Position numbers and translations under genes: made by a program
Notes under the pieces: generated by a model
The model's database searches: none
What the model saw: only the letters and a program-made list of their open reading frames with translations
What the model was told of the DNA's origin: nothing
Part shown: positions 16,521-23,924 of the stretch, in pieces
Numbering within the stretch: position 1 is the stretch's first letter
Layout of the letters: each line of letters starts with the position of its first letter
NCBI RefSeq assembly: GCF_023130475.1
Contig: NZ_JAKHEX010000022.1
Span: 1 to 37,663, forward strand
Length of the DNA stretch: 37,663 nt
Reading direction: 5' to 3'
Source of the DNA: Aciditerrimonas ferrireducens
GTDB taxonomy: Bacteria; Actinomycetota; Acidimicrobiia; Acidimicrobiales; UBA8190

Positions 16521-17589
16521 GATTGGCCTCCCAGGAGGTGATGACGAGGGTCGTGCCGTGCACGGCCTCAGTCACGGTCATGGCATAGCGACCGGGAGCC
16601 GAACCCCCGGCCAGGGGCAGGGTGGTCTGGAGGGTGACGGTCTGGGGCTCGTCACCGCTGGCCTGGATGGTCACGTTCAGCGGACTGGCGTCCGAAAGGA
16701 GCGGCTGTGCGCCGACGAGAGCAGGAGGCATGGCCAGACCCGGAGCCACCGAGGCCCACCAGGCCTGGTCGTCTCGCTCGGCGGCGTGATAGCCGCCGAA
16801 GTAGTCGGCCAGGGCCGCCACCTGGACGGCCAGGGGACCCGGCGACTGGGACCAGGCCTGCGAGGGCGACCCGGTGATGCGCAAGGTACCCATGGGCTCC
16901 TCGTTCTGGGTCAGGGCCAGGCCCGTGGCCGCCAGGGCCGGGCTGGCCGAGGAGCGGTAGGCCACGGTGGCCGTCGGGCCGACCACCGGCGCCGGCTTGC
17001 CGACCGAGATCCCGACCTCTTGCGCCTCGACCACGTAGCGGTCCGGCGTGAACCACAGAGCGTCGGTGGGCCAACAGGTGTCGAGGTCCAGGCCGCTCCC
17101 CGGCACGGCGGGCAGCGGAGCCCCGTCGTGGACGATCTGGTGCCCCACCACCCGGAAAGTGACGGTCACGCAGCCCGACTGGTACTGGAGCGTGTCGCCC
17201 GGTTGGAGCTGGTCGATCCGGGCGAAATAGCTCACGTCGTGGGCCAGCAGGGCTGCCGTGCCCGGCTGGCCCGGCCAGGGCGAGCCGTCGAAGTGGCCGA
17301 CGGCCACGGCCAGCACGGCGTCGCTCGTGCCGCTCTCCACGGGAGCCTGGACCCCCAGGGAGGGGATGTCGAGCACCCCGGCCAGCTGCCCGTCGAGGAC
17401 GGGGGTGACCTGCGTCCCGCTGCAGCTGCCCCCTGGCTCCTCCGAGGCTCGGTCCACCGTCCGGGCTTGCTGCAGCAAGGTGGCCTGGCCCCGCCTGAGG
17501 TGGAGCTCCCACCCCAGGCGGTAGCCGAGGACACCGAGGGCCCCCCAGACGAGCACCAGGCCGAGCACGACCCGGGCTCGCCGTGTCAT
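16510..17589 (-). CDS. Sortase family transpeptidase with extra C-terminal domain
   Basis: Sortases cleave a C-terminal sorting signal and attach the protein to the cell envelope. This 359-residue protein has an N-terminal anchor at about 4-24. The sortase core shows His117 (LLAHDVSYFARIDQLQPGD), Cys162 (LDLDTCWPTDALW) and Arg174 (TPDRYVV), a complete catalytic set. About 185 residues follow the Arg, far more than usual. Parts look like an NTF2/VirB8-like domain (AALADYFGGYHAAERDDQAWW, then a GRYAMTVTEAVHGTTLVITSW end). The ATG at 17587-17589 overlaps the stop of the upstream surface-protein gene as ATGA, so that protein is the likely substrate. The frame is open further upstream but without support. 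Confidence 0.82.
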   Translation of the reverse strand: MTRRARVVLGLVLVWGALGVLGYRLGWELHLRRGQATLLQQARTVDRASEEPGGSCSGTQVTPVLDGQLAGVLDIPSLGVQAPVESGTSDAVLAVAVGHFDGSPWPGQPGTAALLAHDVSYFARIDQLQPGDTLQYQSGCVTVTFRVVGHQIVHDGAPLPAVPGSGLDLDTCWPTDALWFTPDRYVVEAQEVGISVGKPAPVVGPTATVAYRSSASPALAATGLALTQNEEPMGTLRITGSPSQAWSQSPGPLAVQVAALADYFGGYHAAERDDQAWWASVAPGLAMPPALVGAQPLLSDASPLNVTIQASGDEPQTVTLQTTLPLAGGSAPGRYAMTVTEAVHGTTLVITSWEANRVG

Positions 17590-19355
17590 CGCCGTGCCGA
17601 CCGGGCGAGGAGCCGGGCCAAGCGGCCGCTGCGACGCAGCCGGGGCCAGCCGAGCAGCAGGCCGCCGAGACCCGCCGCCCCGGCCAGGTACGGCAGGGAA
17701 CCCGCCCACCAGGCCCCGGTGTGGACGCTGGTGGCACTGGTCACCTGGGCACCGGTGGGGCTCGTGGTGACCTGGCTGGTCACCCCGGTGCTCGAGCTGC
17801 CCCCGCCAGGGCTGGTCTTGGGCGGGGTCGCTGTCCCGGTCCCCCCGGTCACGCTGGCCGAGCCGAGGTTCAAGAGGATGCCGCCGTTCACCCCCTTCAG
17901 CAGGTCGATGCTGGCCCCCTCGGCTTGGGCGCTCGAACCCTGCACCGAGGTGGAGCCGAGGTCCACCACGGTCTCGAGGGGCGTGCCGGCCAGCAGGGTC
18001 TGGGCCTGGCCCGGGGCGAGGGAGATCTGCTGGCGGAACCCGGGGATGTTGAGGTCGATGGTGGCCAGGGCCGCCGTCGCCGAGGGCGTCCAGCTCGACC
18101 CGTCGTAGCTGTCCGAGGCGCTGGCCGGGGCGACCTGGATCTCGATGAGGGGCGCCGCGTAGGTACTCGGGTCGCTCACGCAGGCGGTCAGGCTGGCCGC
18201 GTCGCAGCCGACCCCGGGCAGGATGGCGACGTCAGCGGTCGACCCGCTGGCGCTGGCGGTCGCGGTCCCCGAGTCCGTGCCGTTCACGTTGGCGCTGACC
18301 GGCCCGAGGTGCACCGTCACCGTCTGGGTCAGCGTGTTCGTGGCGCTCGACGCCACCCGCTGGACGTTGACCAGGGTCTGGCAGAGGCCTTGGATGAGGT
18401 TGCCCAGCAGGCCCGAGAGCGGGGTGCTGCTCCCCGAGCCCGTGCTGCTCGGGGTGAAGCTCAGCCCACTGCCGCTCCCATTGGCCGATCCGCTCAGACT
18501 GCCGCCCAGACCGCCCGTCAGACCGCTGGTCAGGCCCGAGAGGGGGTTGCCCGACCCGCCGAGCCCGCCGAGCAACCCGGTCAGCCCCGAGAGCGGGTTC
18601 GAACCCGATCCACCCAGGCCGAGCGAGCCGAGCACCTGGGTCAGCGGGTTGCTCGAGGATCCCAGGCTGCCGAGCAGGCTGCTCAAGGGGTTGCCGCTCG
18701 AGCCGCTCGACGAGCTGGTCACGCTCGGGCAGCTGGCCGTGCCGGTGCCCAAGGGGGTGGCGTTCAACTGGCCGAGGAGCTGCTCAAGGCCGTTCACGAG
18801 GGTGTTCCCCCCGCTGCTCAGGATCTCGCCCAGCAGCCCCGTGACCGAGGCGTCCACGCCGGTGACCCGGCCCTCGGCGCTCCCCGAGGGCACCCCAGCG
18901 CTCGACAGGCTGGCCGAAGCCCCCGCGCAGGCCAGGCCCAGGCTGGCCCCCACCGGGGTCCCCGCCGGCGTCCCCCCACCCTGGGTGCAGGTGTAGGGCT
19001 CGTCCTTCGAAGCGCCGTCCGCGTTCGCGCTCGCCGACACCTGCTCGACGAGTCCTGGGGTCAAGGTGGCCGAGCCGCTGGCTTGGACCGAGGGGGCCGT
19101 GGTGTCCACGGCCACGGTGGCACTGGCCCCGGTCAGCTCGGTGCCGAACAGGTCGATCTGCGCCCCTTGCCCGGTGGCCTGGGCGGTGTAGGCCGGCGTG
19201 GTGGCGGCGTGGGCCGCCGGGAGGGCCACCGCGCCCACCCCCACCAGGCCGAGGGCTGCACCGCTCAGGGCCACCAGGGCCCGTCTCGGCCACCCGGCCC
19301 GTCTGGCACCTCCCGCCTGCGGCTGCCTCCCGATCCCCTGCTCGTCGTGTCGCAT
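17586..19355 (-). CDS. Secreted, C-terminally anchored surface protein (probable sortase substrate)
   Basis: This 589-residue exported protein has a long signal peptide with basic residues before the hydrophobic core; cleavage is expected after AHA at 50. A repeat zone of NPL-type, Leu/Gly/Ser-rich units lies at 222-285. The flanking regions are beta-rich and Thr/Ser/Ala-rich, with scattered Cys pairs. At the C-terminus SVHTGAWWAGSLPY (from 543) is followed by a hydrophobic helix at about 554-570 and a strongly basic tail (RLRRSGRLARLLARSARR). This is the architecture of a sortase sorting signal, with VHTG in place of LPxTG. The ATG at 19355 has GGAGGG 6 nt upstream (19362-19367). It heads an operon with the sortase. 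No known domain was recognised. Confidence 0.8.
   Translation of the reverse strand: MRHDEQGIGRQPQAGGARRAGWPRRALVALSGAALGLVGVGAVALPAAHAATTPAYTAQATGQGAQIDLFGTELTGASATVAVDTTAPSVQASGSATLTPGLVEQVSASANADGASKDEPYTCTQGGGTPAGTPVGASLGLACAGASASLSSAGVPSGSAEGRVTGVDASVTGLLGEILSSGGNTLVNGLEQLLGQLNATPLGTGTASCPSVTSSSSGSSGNPLSSLLGSLGSSSNPLTQVLGSLGLGGSGSNPLSGLTGLLGGLGGSGNPLSGLTSGLTGGLGGSLSGSANGSGSGLSFTPSSTGSGSSTPLSGLLGNLIQGLCQTLVNVQRVASSATNTLTQTVTVHLGPVSANVNGTDSGTATASASGSTADVAILPGVGCDAASLTACVSDPSTYAAPLIEIQVAPASASDSYDGSSWTPSATAALATIDLNIPGFRQQISLAPGQAQTLLAGTPLETVVDLGSTSVQGSSAQAEGASIDLLKGVNGGILLNLGSASVTGGTGTATPPKTSPGGGSSSTGVTSQVTTSPTGAQVTSATSVHTGAWWAGSLPYLAGAAGLGGLLLGWPRLRRSGRLARLLARSARR
18501..18692 (-). repeat. 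Four NPL(S/T)-type repeats inside the surface protein
   Basis: Residues 222-285 contain units beginning NPLSSLLGSLG, NPLTQVLGSLG, NPLSGLTGLLGG and NPLSGLTSGLTGG, starting at residues 222, 236, 253 and 270 (spacing 14, 17 and 17). A weaker fifth copy, TPLSGLLGNL, begins at 311. The units are Leu/Gly/Ser-rich and could form a fibrous or oligomerising stalk. Confidence 0.7.
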
Positions 19356-19477
19356 CTCGGTCCCTCCAGGCTCGATCTGGTCGTCTGCCGGGTCGGACCG
19401 GCCCCCCGAAATGACCCCGCTGGGCGTGGTCTGGATGCCGGCCGAAGTTGCCCGACGGGGGAACCGCGCAGCGTGGG

Positions 19478-19490
19478 CAACCTTGCGGTC
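19478..19490 (-). promoter_or_regulatory. Element GACCGCAAGGTTG upstream of the surface-protein operon
   Basis: CAACCTTGCGGTC on the plus strand is identical over 13 nt to 15512-15524 upstream of the mce operon. Here it lies just downstream of the candidate ECF promoter 19514-19538, in the predicted 5' leader. It could be an operator or an RNA element. Confidence 0.45.
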
Positions 19491-19513
19491 GGTCGAACAT
19501 TTTTTTCCGAGGC

Positions 19514-19538
19514 GTCGCGCAAGCCGTCACCTCGTTCC
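19514..19538 (-). promoter_or_regulatory. Candidate ECF-type promoter of the surface-protein/sortase operon
   Basis: On the minus strand GGAAC (19538-19534) is followed by exactly 16 nt and CGAC (19517-19514). This resembles the GGAAC-N16-CGT class of ECF sigma promoters. It lies about 160 nt upstream of the surface-protein ATG, in the AT-richer part of the 423-nt divergent region 19356-19778. It faces away from the ECF sigma gene. Confidence 0.4.
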
Positions 19539-19572
19539 AGTTGCAAGTGGAGCGAAACAGCATAAGCACACA

Positions 19573-19597
19573 TGAAAAGAGTGAGAGTATCAACGTC
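19573..19597 (+). promoter_or_regulatory. Candidate ECF-type promoter of the sigma factor/mkl operon
   Basis: TGAAA (19573-19577), 16 nt, then CGTC (19594-19597) resembles SigW-like ECF promoters. Aligned with the minus-strand candidate at 19514-19538 it shares GAA, an internal GTGA at the same position and CG-C. This would make the sigma operon autoregulated. The predicted leader is about 175 nt. Apart from these sites and the element at 19478-19490, I see no gene in 19356-19778. Confidence 0.4.
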
Positions 19598-19778
19598 CTG
19601 GGCCGAATTTCGCTGTTCTTGTCACGCTCCGTCTCTGCCGTTCGGTGACGAGATGGGGTAGGATGACGACAAACCAGAGACCGAGCGTGGTCGCGGGTCG
19701 CTCCCACGACCGCTTCCCCGACCACCTCGGCGACGGAGGCCGGCAGACCACGGCGCAGGATGCGCCCGAGCGCAGGGG

Positions 19779-21371
19779 GTGCGGGGGGTGACGGTGCTCA
19801 CGACGAGCAGGGCCGCCGGGCCAGGGCGGGTGGACGACGTGGACCTCGAGCGCGACCGGGTCCTGGTCGAGCGGGCCCAGGCCGGGGACCAGGCCGCCTT
19901 CGACCTGCTCTACCAGCGCTACTACCGACGGCTGCTGCGGTTCTGTCTGCAGCGGCTCCACGACATCCACGAGGCGGAGGACGTGACCCAGGAGGCCTTC
20001 GCCCGGGCCTGGCGGGCCCTGCCGACCTTCGGCGGGGAACGCCGGTTCTACCCCTGGTTGTCCGTCATCGCCGCCCACCTCTGCACCGACGTCCTCCGGC
20101 GCCGGCACCGGGCGACCCCGATGGCCGAGCTGGAGCGGACCCGGGACCTGCCGAGCCAGGACGACGACGGCGAGACCCGGCTCCTTGCGGCCGCCGAGAC
20201 CGACCTCGTGGCCCAGGCGTTCCAGCGCCTCTCGGACCGCCATCGCCGGGTCCTCGAGCTGCGGGAGGCCTCGGGCCTCTCCTACCAAGAGATCGCCGAC
20301 CACGAGGGCGTCGGGGTCAGCACCGTCGAAGCCCTGCTCTGGCGGGCCCGGCAAGCCCTCAAGCGGGAGTTCAGCGCCGTGGCGGGCACCGGTGGCCGGC
20401 TGGCCGGTGTGCTGGCTGGGCTCCTCGGCCTGACGGCCCTGCGCCGCTGGCTGCGCAGCCTTGGACGCCTCGCCCACCACGTGGCCCAGCAGCCGCTCTT
20501 CCAGGCCACGGCAGCGGTGTCCACCGCCGCTGCCCTCGGCGCGGGGGTGGTGCTGGGCACCGGGGTCCTGGGGAGCCCGACACCCCACCACGCCGCCCCC
20601 GCCACGGCGGCGCCGTCCCCAGGGACGGGGGTGGCACCTAGCGGTCTGGCTGCTCGGACTCCGACCGTGCGTTCGATCCCGAAACCGGGGACCGCGCAAC
20701 AAGGGGCCGGGACCGCCGACCAGGCGGCCGCCGGTCGACAATCTGCGGGGAGGACCAGCCCGAGCGAGCCGGCGAGCACTTCAACATCCTCGGCGTCGCC
20801 GGCCAGCGGAACCACGAACGGGGCCGGAAGCTCGCTCAGCCAAGGCCTCGCGGCCACGACCTCGGGGCTCGCCGCCACCGCGGGCGGCCTGACCCAGACC
20901 CTCGGTCACACGGTCGGCAACCTGGTCGGCACGCTCGATGGGAGCCAGAGTCTTGCCGGCACCGTCTCGGGGCTGACCTCGGGCCTGGGCTCGACGGTCG
21001 AGGGCCTCGGCTCGACGGTGAGCGGCCTCGGGAGCACCGTGAGCGGCACGACGAGCGCCCTGGGCGGGACGCTCAGCAGTCTGGGCGGCCCGCTCGAGGG
21101 GGTCACGAGCGCCGTCGGATCGACGGTGCAGCAGGCAGGGTCCACGGTCGGCCAGGTCGTGGGCGCCCTCGGGTCGACGGTCAGCACCGTCGGCTCGGCG
21201 GTGAGCGCAGCGGGGAGCCAGCTGACCCGCTCGGCCAGCGGGAGCGGCACGACGCCGACCACTTCGGGGAGCTCGGGCAGCTCGCTCGGATCGACGCTCG
21301 GCACGCTGAGCTGCACGACCGAGTCCCTGGTCGGTGGCCTGCTGGGGGGCACCACGAGCAGCTGCGGTTAG
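19779..21371 (+). CDS. ECF sigma factor fused to a transmembrane segment and exported repeat tail
   Basis: This 530-residue protein begins as a normal ECF sigma factor. Region 2 lies at about 41-111 (FDLLYQRYYRRLLRF, HEAEDVTQEAFARAWRAL) and region 4 at about 143-200 (QRLSDRHRRVLELREASGL, YQEIADHEGVGVSTVEALLW). An amphipathic stretch at about 205-236 leads to a transmembrane helix at about 243-264. The remaining 265 residues are predicted outside the cell: a Pro/Ala/Thr/Ser linker, then from about 389 to 480 runs of seven-residue units such as GSTVEGL and GSTVSGL. The end carries Cys512 and Cys529. No separate anti-sigma gene is adjacent. The sigma domain should be held at the membrane and may need proteolytic release. 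The GTG start is uncertain; 19794 and 19830 are alternatives. It is followed 17 nt later by mkl. Confidence 0.88.
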   Translation: MRGVTVLTTSRAAGPGRVDDVDLERDRVLVERAQAGDQAAFDLLYQRYYRRLLRFCLQRLHDIHEAEDVTQEAFARAWRALPTFGGERRFYPWLSVIAAHLCTDVLRRRHRATPMAELERTRDLPSQDDDGETRLLAAAETDLVAQAFQRLSDRHRRVLELREASGLSYQEIADHEGVGVSTVEALLWRARQALKREFSAVAGTGGRLAGVLAGLLGLTALRRWLRSLGRLAHHVAQQPLFQATAAVSTAAALGAGVVLGTGVLGSPTPHHAAPATAAPSPGTGVAPSGLAARTPTVRSIPKPGTAQQGAGTADQAAAGRQSAGRTSPSEPASTSTSSASPASGTTNGAGSSLSQGLAATTSGLAATAGGLTQTLGHTVGNLVGTLDGSQSLAGTVSGLTSGLGSTVEGLGSTVSGLGSTVSGTTSALGGTLSSLGGPLEGVTSAVGSTVQQAGSTVGQVVGALGSTVSTVGSAVSAAGSQLTRSASGSGTTPTTSGSSGSSLGSTLGTLSCTTESLVGGLLGGTTSSCG

Positions 21372-21388
21372 ATCGGCGAAGGACGTCC

Positions 21389-22525
21389 ATGACGTGGCGA
21401 CGACGACGCTTCGAGCCCGAACCGGCGACGGCGGCGGAACCCGGGACGATCGAGAGCAGCGCTGAGACACCGGCAAGCCGGGGACCTCGGCCCCCTGGTC
21501 CGCTCGCCGACGCGCTCGCAGACCTCCAACCGGGCGCAAACGGGCCGGCGGACCAGGCCGGGGCGGGCGAAGCCCCAGGGGCCGGCGGTGACCCGCCTGG
21601 GACCGCAAGCCGAGCCGACTCGGAGCGTTCCTCCCATGTGCGCACCACCACCCCGACCCTCGTCCAGCCCCCGGCGATCATCTCGATCCAAGGGGTGACG
21701 AAGCGGTTCGGCTCGCACACCGTCCTGCAGGACATCTCCTTCGACGTGCCCCGGGGGAAGACCACCGCCGTCCTCGGCCCCTCGGGCACCGGGAAGTCGG
21801 TCCTGCTGAAGGTCATCATCGGTCTGCTCAAGCCCGAAGCCGGCCAGATCCTGGTCGACGGGGAACCGATCGTGGGGGTCCGGGAGCGCGACGTCTACCG
21901 CATCCGGCGGAAGTTCGGCGTGCTGTTCCAGGACGGAGCCCTCTTTGGGTCGATGTCCCTCTACGACAACATCGCCTTCCCCCTTCGGGAGCACACGCAC
22001 AAGACCGAGCGCGAGATCCGGGCCACCGTCCTGCAGAAGGCCGAGCTGGTGGGTCTCGTGGCCCACCTCCACAAGCTGCCCGGGGAGGTCTCCGGGGGGA
22101 TGCGGAAACGAGCCGGCCTGGCTCGGGCCCTGGTGCTGGACCCCGAGATCATCCTCTTCGACGAGCCCGACTCCGGTCTCGACCCGGTCCGGGTGGCCTA
22201 CTTGGACGAGCTGGTGAACACCGCCCAGCAGGAGACTGGCGCAACCTTCTTCGTCATCACCCACAACATCGAGTCGGTCATGCGCACCGCGCACTACATC
22301 GGCCTGCTCTTCCGCTCCCGGCTCGTGGCCTTCGGGCCGAAGGAGCAGATGGTGGCCGACCCCAACCCCATCGTCCAGCAGTTCCTGGCCGGCCGGGCCG
22401 AAGGCCCCATCGGCATGGACGAGATGGCCGACGCCGACACCCCGAGCACCCAGGGCCCGTCCTCAGGCGTCGGGTCGCCGGTCACCGCCACCCTTCCCCT
22501 GCGGGCGGCCGCCGGGCGGAGCTGA
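21389..22525 (+). CDS. mkl: Mce transporter ATPase (Mkl/MlaF-type ABC protein)
   Basis: This 378-residue ABC ATPase should power the YrbE-Mce importer. Motifs are Walker A GPSGTGKS (130-137), Q-loop Gln181 (LFQDGALF), signature SGGMRKRAGLARAL (from 235), Walker B IILFDEPDSGLDPV with Asp258-Glu259, and switch His292 (ITHN). FGVLFQDGALFGSMSLYDN and the SGGMRKR signature are typical of the Mkl/MlaF branch. Residues 1-84 are a low-complexity acidic/Pro-rich extension. The ATG is supported by GAAGGA 5 nt upstream; a GTG at 21639 would remove the extension. It shares an operon with the membrane-tethered sigma factor, while the permease and Mce genes are on the other strand. Confidence 0.93.
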   Translation: MTWRRRRFEPEPATAAEPGTIESSAETPASRGPRPPGPLADALADLQPGANGPADQAGAGEAPGAGGDPPGTASRADSERSSHVRTTTPTLVQPPAIISIQGVTKRFGSHTVLQDISFDVPRGKTTAVLGPSGTGKSVLLKVIIGLLKPEAGQILVDGEPIVGVRERDVYRIRRKFGVLFQDGALFGSMSLYDNIAFPLREHTHKTEREIRATVLQKAELVGLVAHLHKLPGEVSGGMRKRAGLARALVLDPEIILFDEPDSGLDPVRVAYLDELVNTAQQETGATFFVITHNIESVMRTAHYIGLLFRSRLVAFGPKEQMVADPNPIVQQFLAGRAEGPIGMDEMADADTPSTQGPSSGVGSPVTATLPLRAAAGRS

Positions 22526-22544
22526 GCCCCGGGCCTCCCGGGGC
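22526..22544 (+). terminator. Hairpin after mkl
   Basis: GCCCCGGG (22526-22533), a 3-nt loop, and CCCGGGGC (22537-22544) form a perfect 8-bp GC stem immediately after the mkl TGA. There is no T tract. It ends the sigma-mkl unit before the MFS gene. Confidence 0.55.
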
Positions 22545-22588
22545 CACGCCGTGGAACGGCCTGCCTGAACCGTTTTGTTCGGCTGCCC

Positions 22589-22594
22589 TATGAT
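22589..22594 (+). promoter_or_regulatory. -10 hexamer TATGAT of a leaderless start
   Basis: TATGAT ends 7 nt before the GTG at 22602, and the surrounding gap is AT-richer than its neighbours. A weak -35-like TGAACC lies 17 nt upstream (22566-22571). This favours the GTG over the ATG at 22590, which falls inside the hexamer. Confidence 0.5.
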
Positions 22595-22601
22595 CGCTGG
22601 G

Positions 22602-23924
22602 GTGCCAGCGAGGGCGAGCCAGAAGCCTGCCCGCACCGGCCCCCCCGGCTGGCGTTTCCAGGCCGTGGTGGCCGGGCTCGGCATCCTGGTCTCCAGCTAC
22701 GACCTCGGGGCCATCTCGGTCGCCTTCGACCCCCTCCGGCACCGCTGGCACCTCAGCACCCCGGTGCTCAGCACCCTCGGCACGCTGACGCTCCTCGGCA
22801 TGCTGGTCGGCTCCCTCGTCACCGGGGTCCTCGCCGACCGCTACGGCCGGCGCCGGCTGGTCGTGGCCGACGTGGTCCTCTTCGTGCTCGCCGCCACCGC
22901 CGCAGCCCTGGCCCCCGACTTCGGGGTGCTGGCCGCCGCCCGGCTCGCCACCGGCCTCGCCTCGGGGGCCGACTTCGCCGTGGTCTTCCCCTTCGTCGCC
23001 GAGACCGCGCCCGCGCAGGCCCGGGGCCCGACCATGGCGTGGATCATGCTGACCGCCAACTTCGGCACCCTGGCGGCCTACGGCGCCGGCGCACTCTTCT
23101 TGCATCTCGACCCCGCCGAGGGCTGGCGGGTCGTGCTGGGCCTCGGGGCCCTCCTCGCCCTGCCTGTCGTACTCCTGCGTGGCCAGCTCGTCGAGTCGCC
23201 CACCTGGGACGTGCTGCGGCTCCCCTCGGTTCGCCAGATCCTCGCCGAGACCCGCCGGGGGCTCCGGCACGACGGCCTGCTGGCCTCGACCGCAGCGACG
23301 TTTTCGTACCAAGTGGGCGACCAGGGCCTCGGCCTGGTCCTGCCCCTGCTCCTCGCCGGAGTCCTCGGCACGACCGCGGCGTCCGGCGCCCTGGCCGCCA
23401 CCGCCGTGAAGGCGGTGACGATCCCGGCAGCCCTGCTCACGGTCCTCGGCATCGAGCGGCTCGGGCGCCGGCACCTGCAGGTCGCGGGCTTCGTCCTGCG
23501 GGCCCTCTGCCTCGGCGGGCTCGGCGTCTGGCTGCTCGAGGCCGGGCCGCACGTCCCGGCGGTGGCCGTCGGCGCCCTGCTGGCCGCCGCCTACTTCGTG
23601 GGCGCCGCCGGGCCCGACAAGGTCACCGTCATCGGCCCGGCCGAGGCCTTCGACACCACGGTGCGCAGCACCAGCCAAGGCCTCAGCCAAGCCGGGGGCC
23701 GGCTGGGCGGCATCCTCGGGGTCACGGGCTACGGACTCTTCGCAGCCCTCGGCGGACCCGGCGCGGGTCTCCTGCTCTTCGCCGTCGCCGCCGCCTTCGG
23801 GGGGCTGGTCTCCCGCTGGGCCCCCCTGGCCGAGGGGACAGCGGGGCCCGACGAGCGCACCCCTGCGCCGACCCCGGTACCGAGCGCTCACCGGGCAAGC
23901 TGGTCCCGTGGAAGACCACGCTGA
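22602..23924 (+). CDS. MFS transporter
   Basis: This 440-residue major facilitator has about twelve hydrophobic helices. The MFS motif between helices 2 and 3 is clear (GSLVTGVLADRYGRRRL). The YDLGAISVAF start and the ESPTW segment after helix 6 resemble metabolite:proton and sugar-porter type MFS proteins. It sits in the inner membrane and probably moves a small organic acid or sugar; the substrate cannot be told. The start is set by the TATGAT hexamer 7 nt before the GTG. Its end overlaps the next gene by 17 nt. Confidence 0.88.
   Translation: MPARASQKPARTGPPGWRFQAVVAGLGILVSSYDLGAISVAFDPLRHRWHLSTPVLSTLGTLTLLGMLVGSLVTGVLADRYGRRRLVVADVVLFVLAATAAALAPDFGVLAAARLATGLASGADFAVVFPFVAETAPAQARGPTMAWIMLTANFGTLAAYGAGALFLHLDPAEGWRVVLGLGALLALPVVLLRGQLVESPTWDVLRLPSVRQILAETRRGLRHDGLLASTAATFSYQVGDQGLGLVLPLLLAGVLGTTAASGALAATAVKAVTIPAALLTVLGIERLGRRHLQVAGFVLRALCLGGLGVWLLEAGPHVPAVAVGALLAAAYFVGAAGPDKVTVIGPAEAFDTTVRSTSQGLSQAGGRLGGILGVTGYGLFAALGGPGAGLLLFAVAAAFGGLVSRWAPLAEGTAGPDERTPAPTPVPSAHRASWSRGRPR

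Noticed and set aside
19615..19665. TTGTCA and TAGGAT upstream of the sigma gene as a SigA promoter
   Set aside because: The spacing between the hexamers is about 34 nt, too long for one promoter. TAGGAT alone has no fitting -35.
22482..23891. Minus-strand frame opposite the MFS gene
   Set aside because: No membrane or catalytic motifs, biased composition, and the MFS motifs lie on the other strand.
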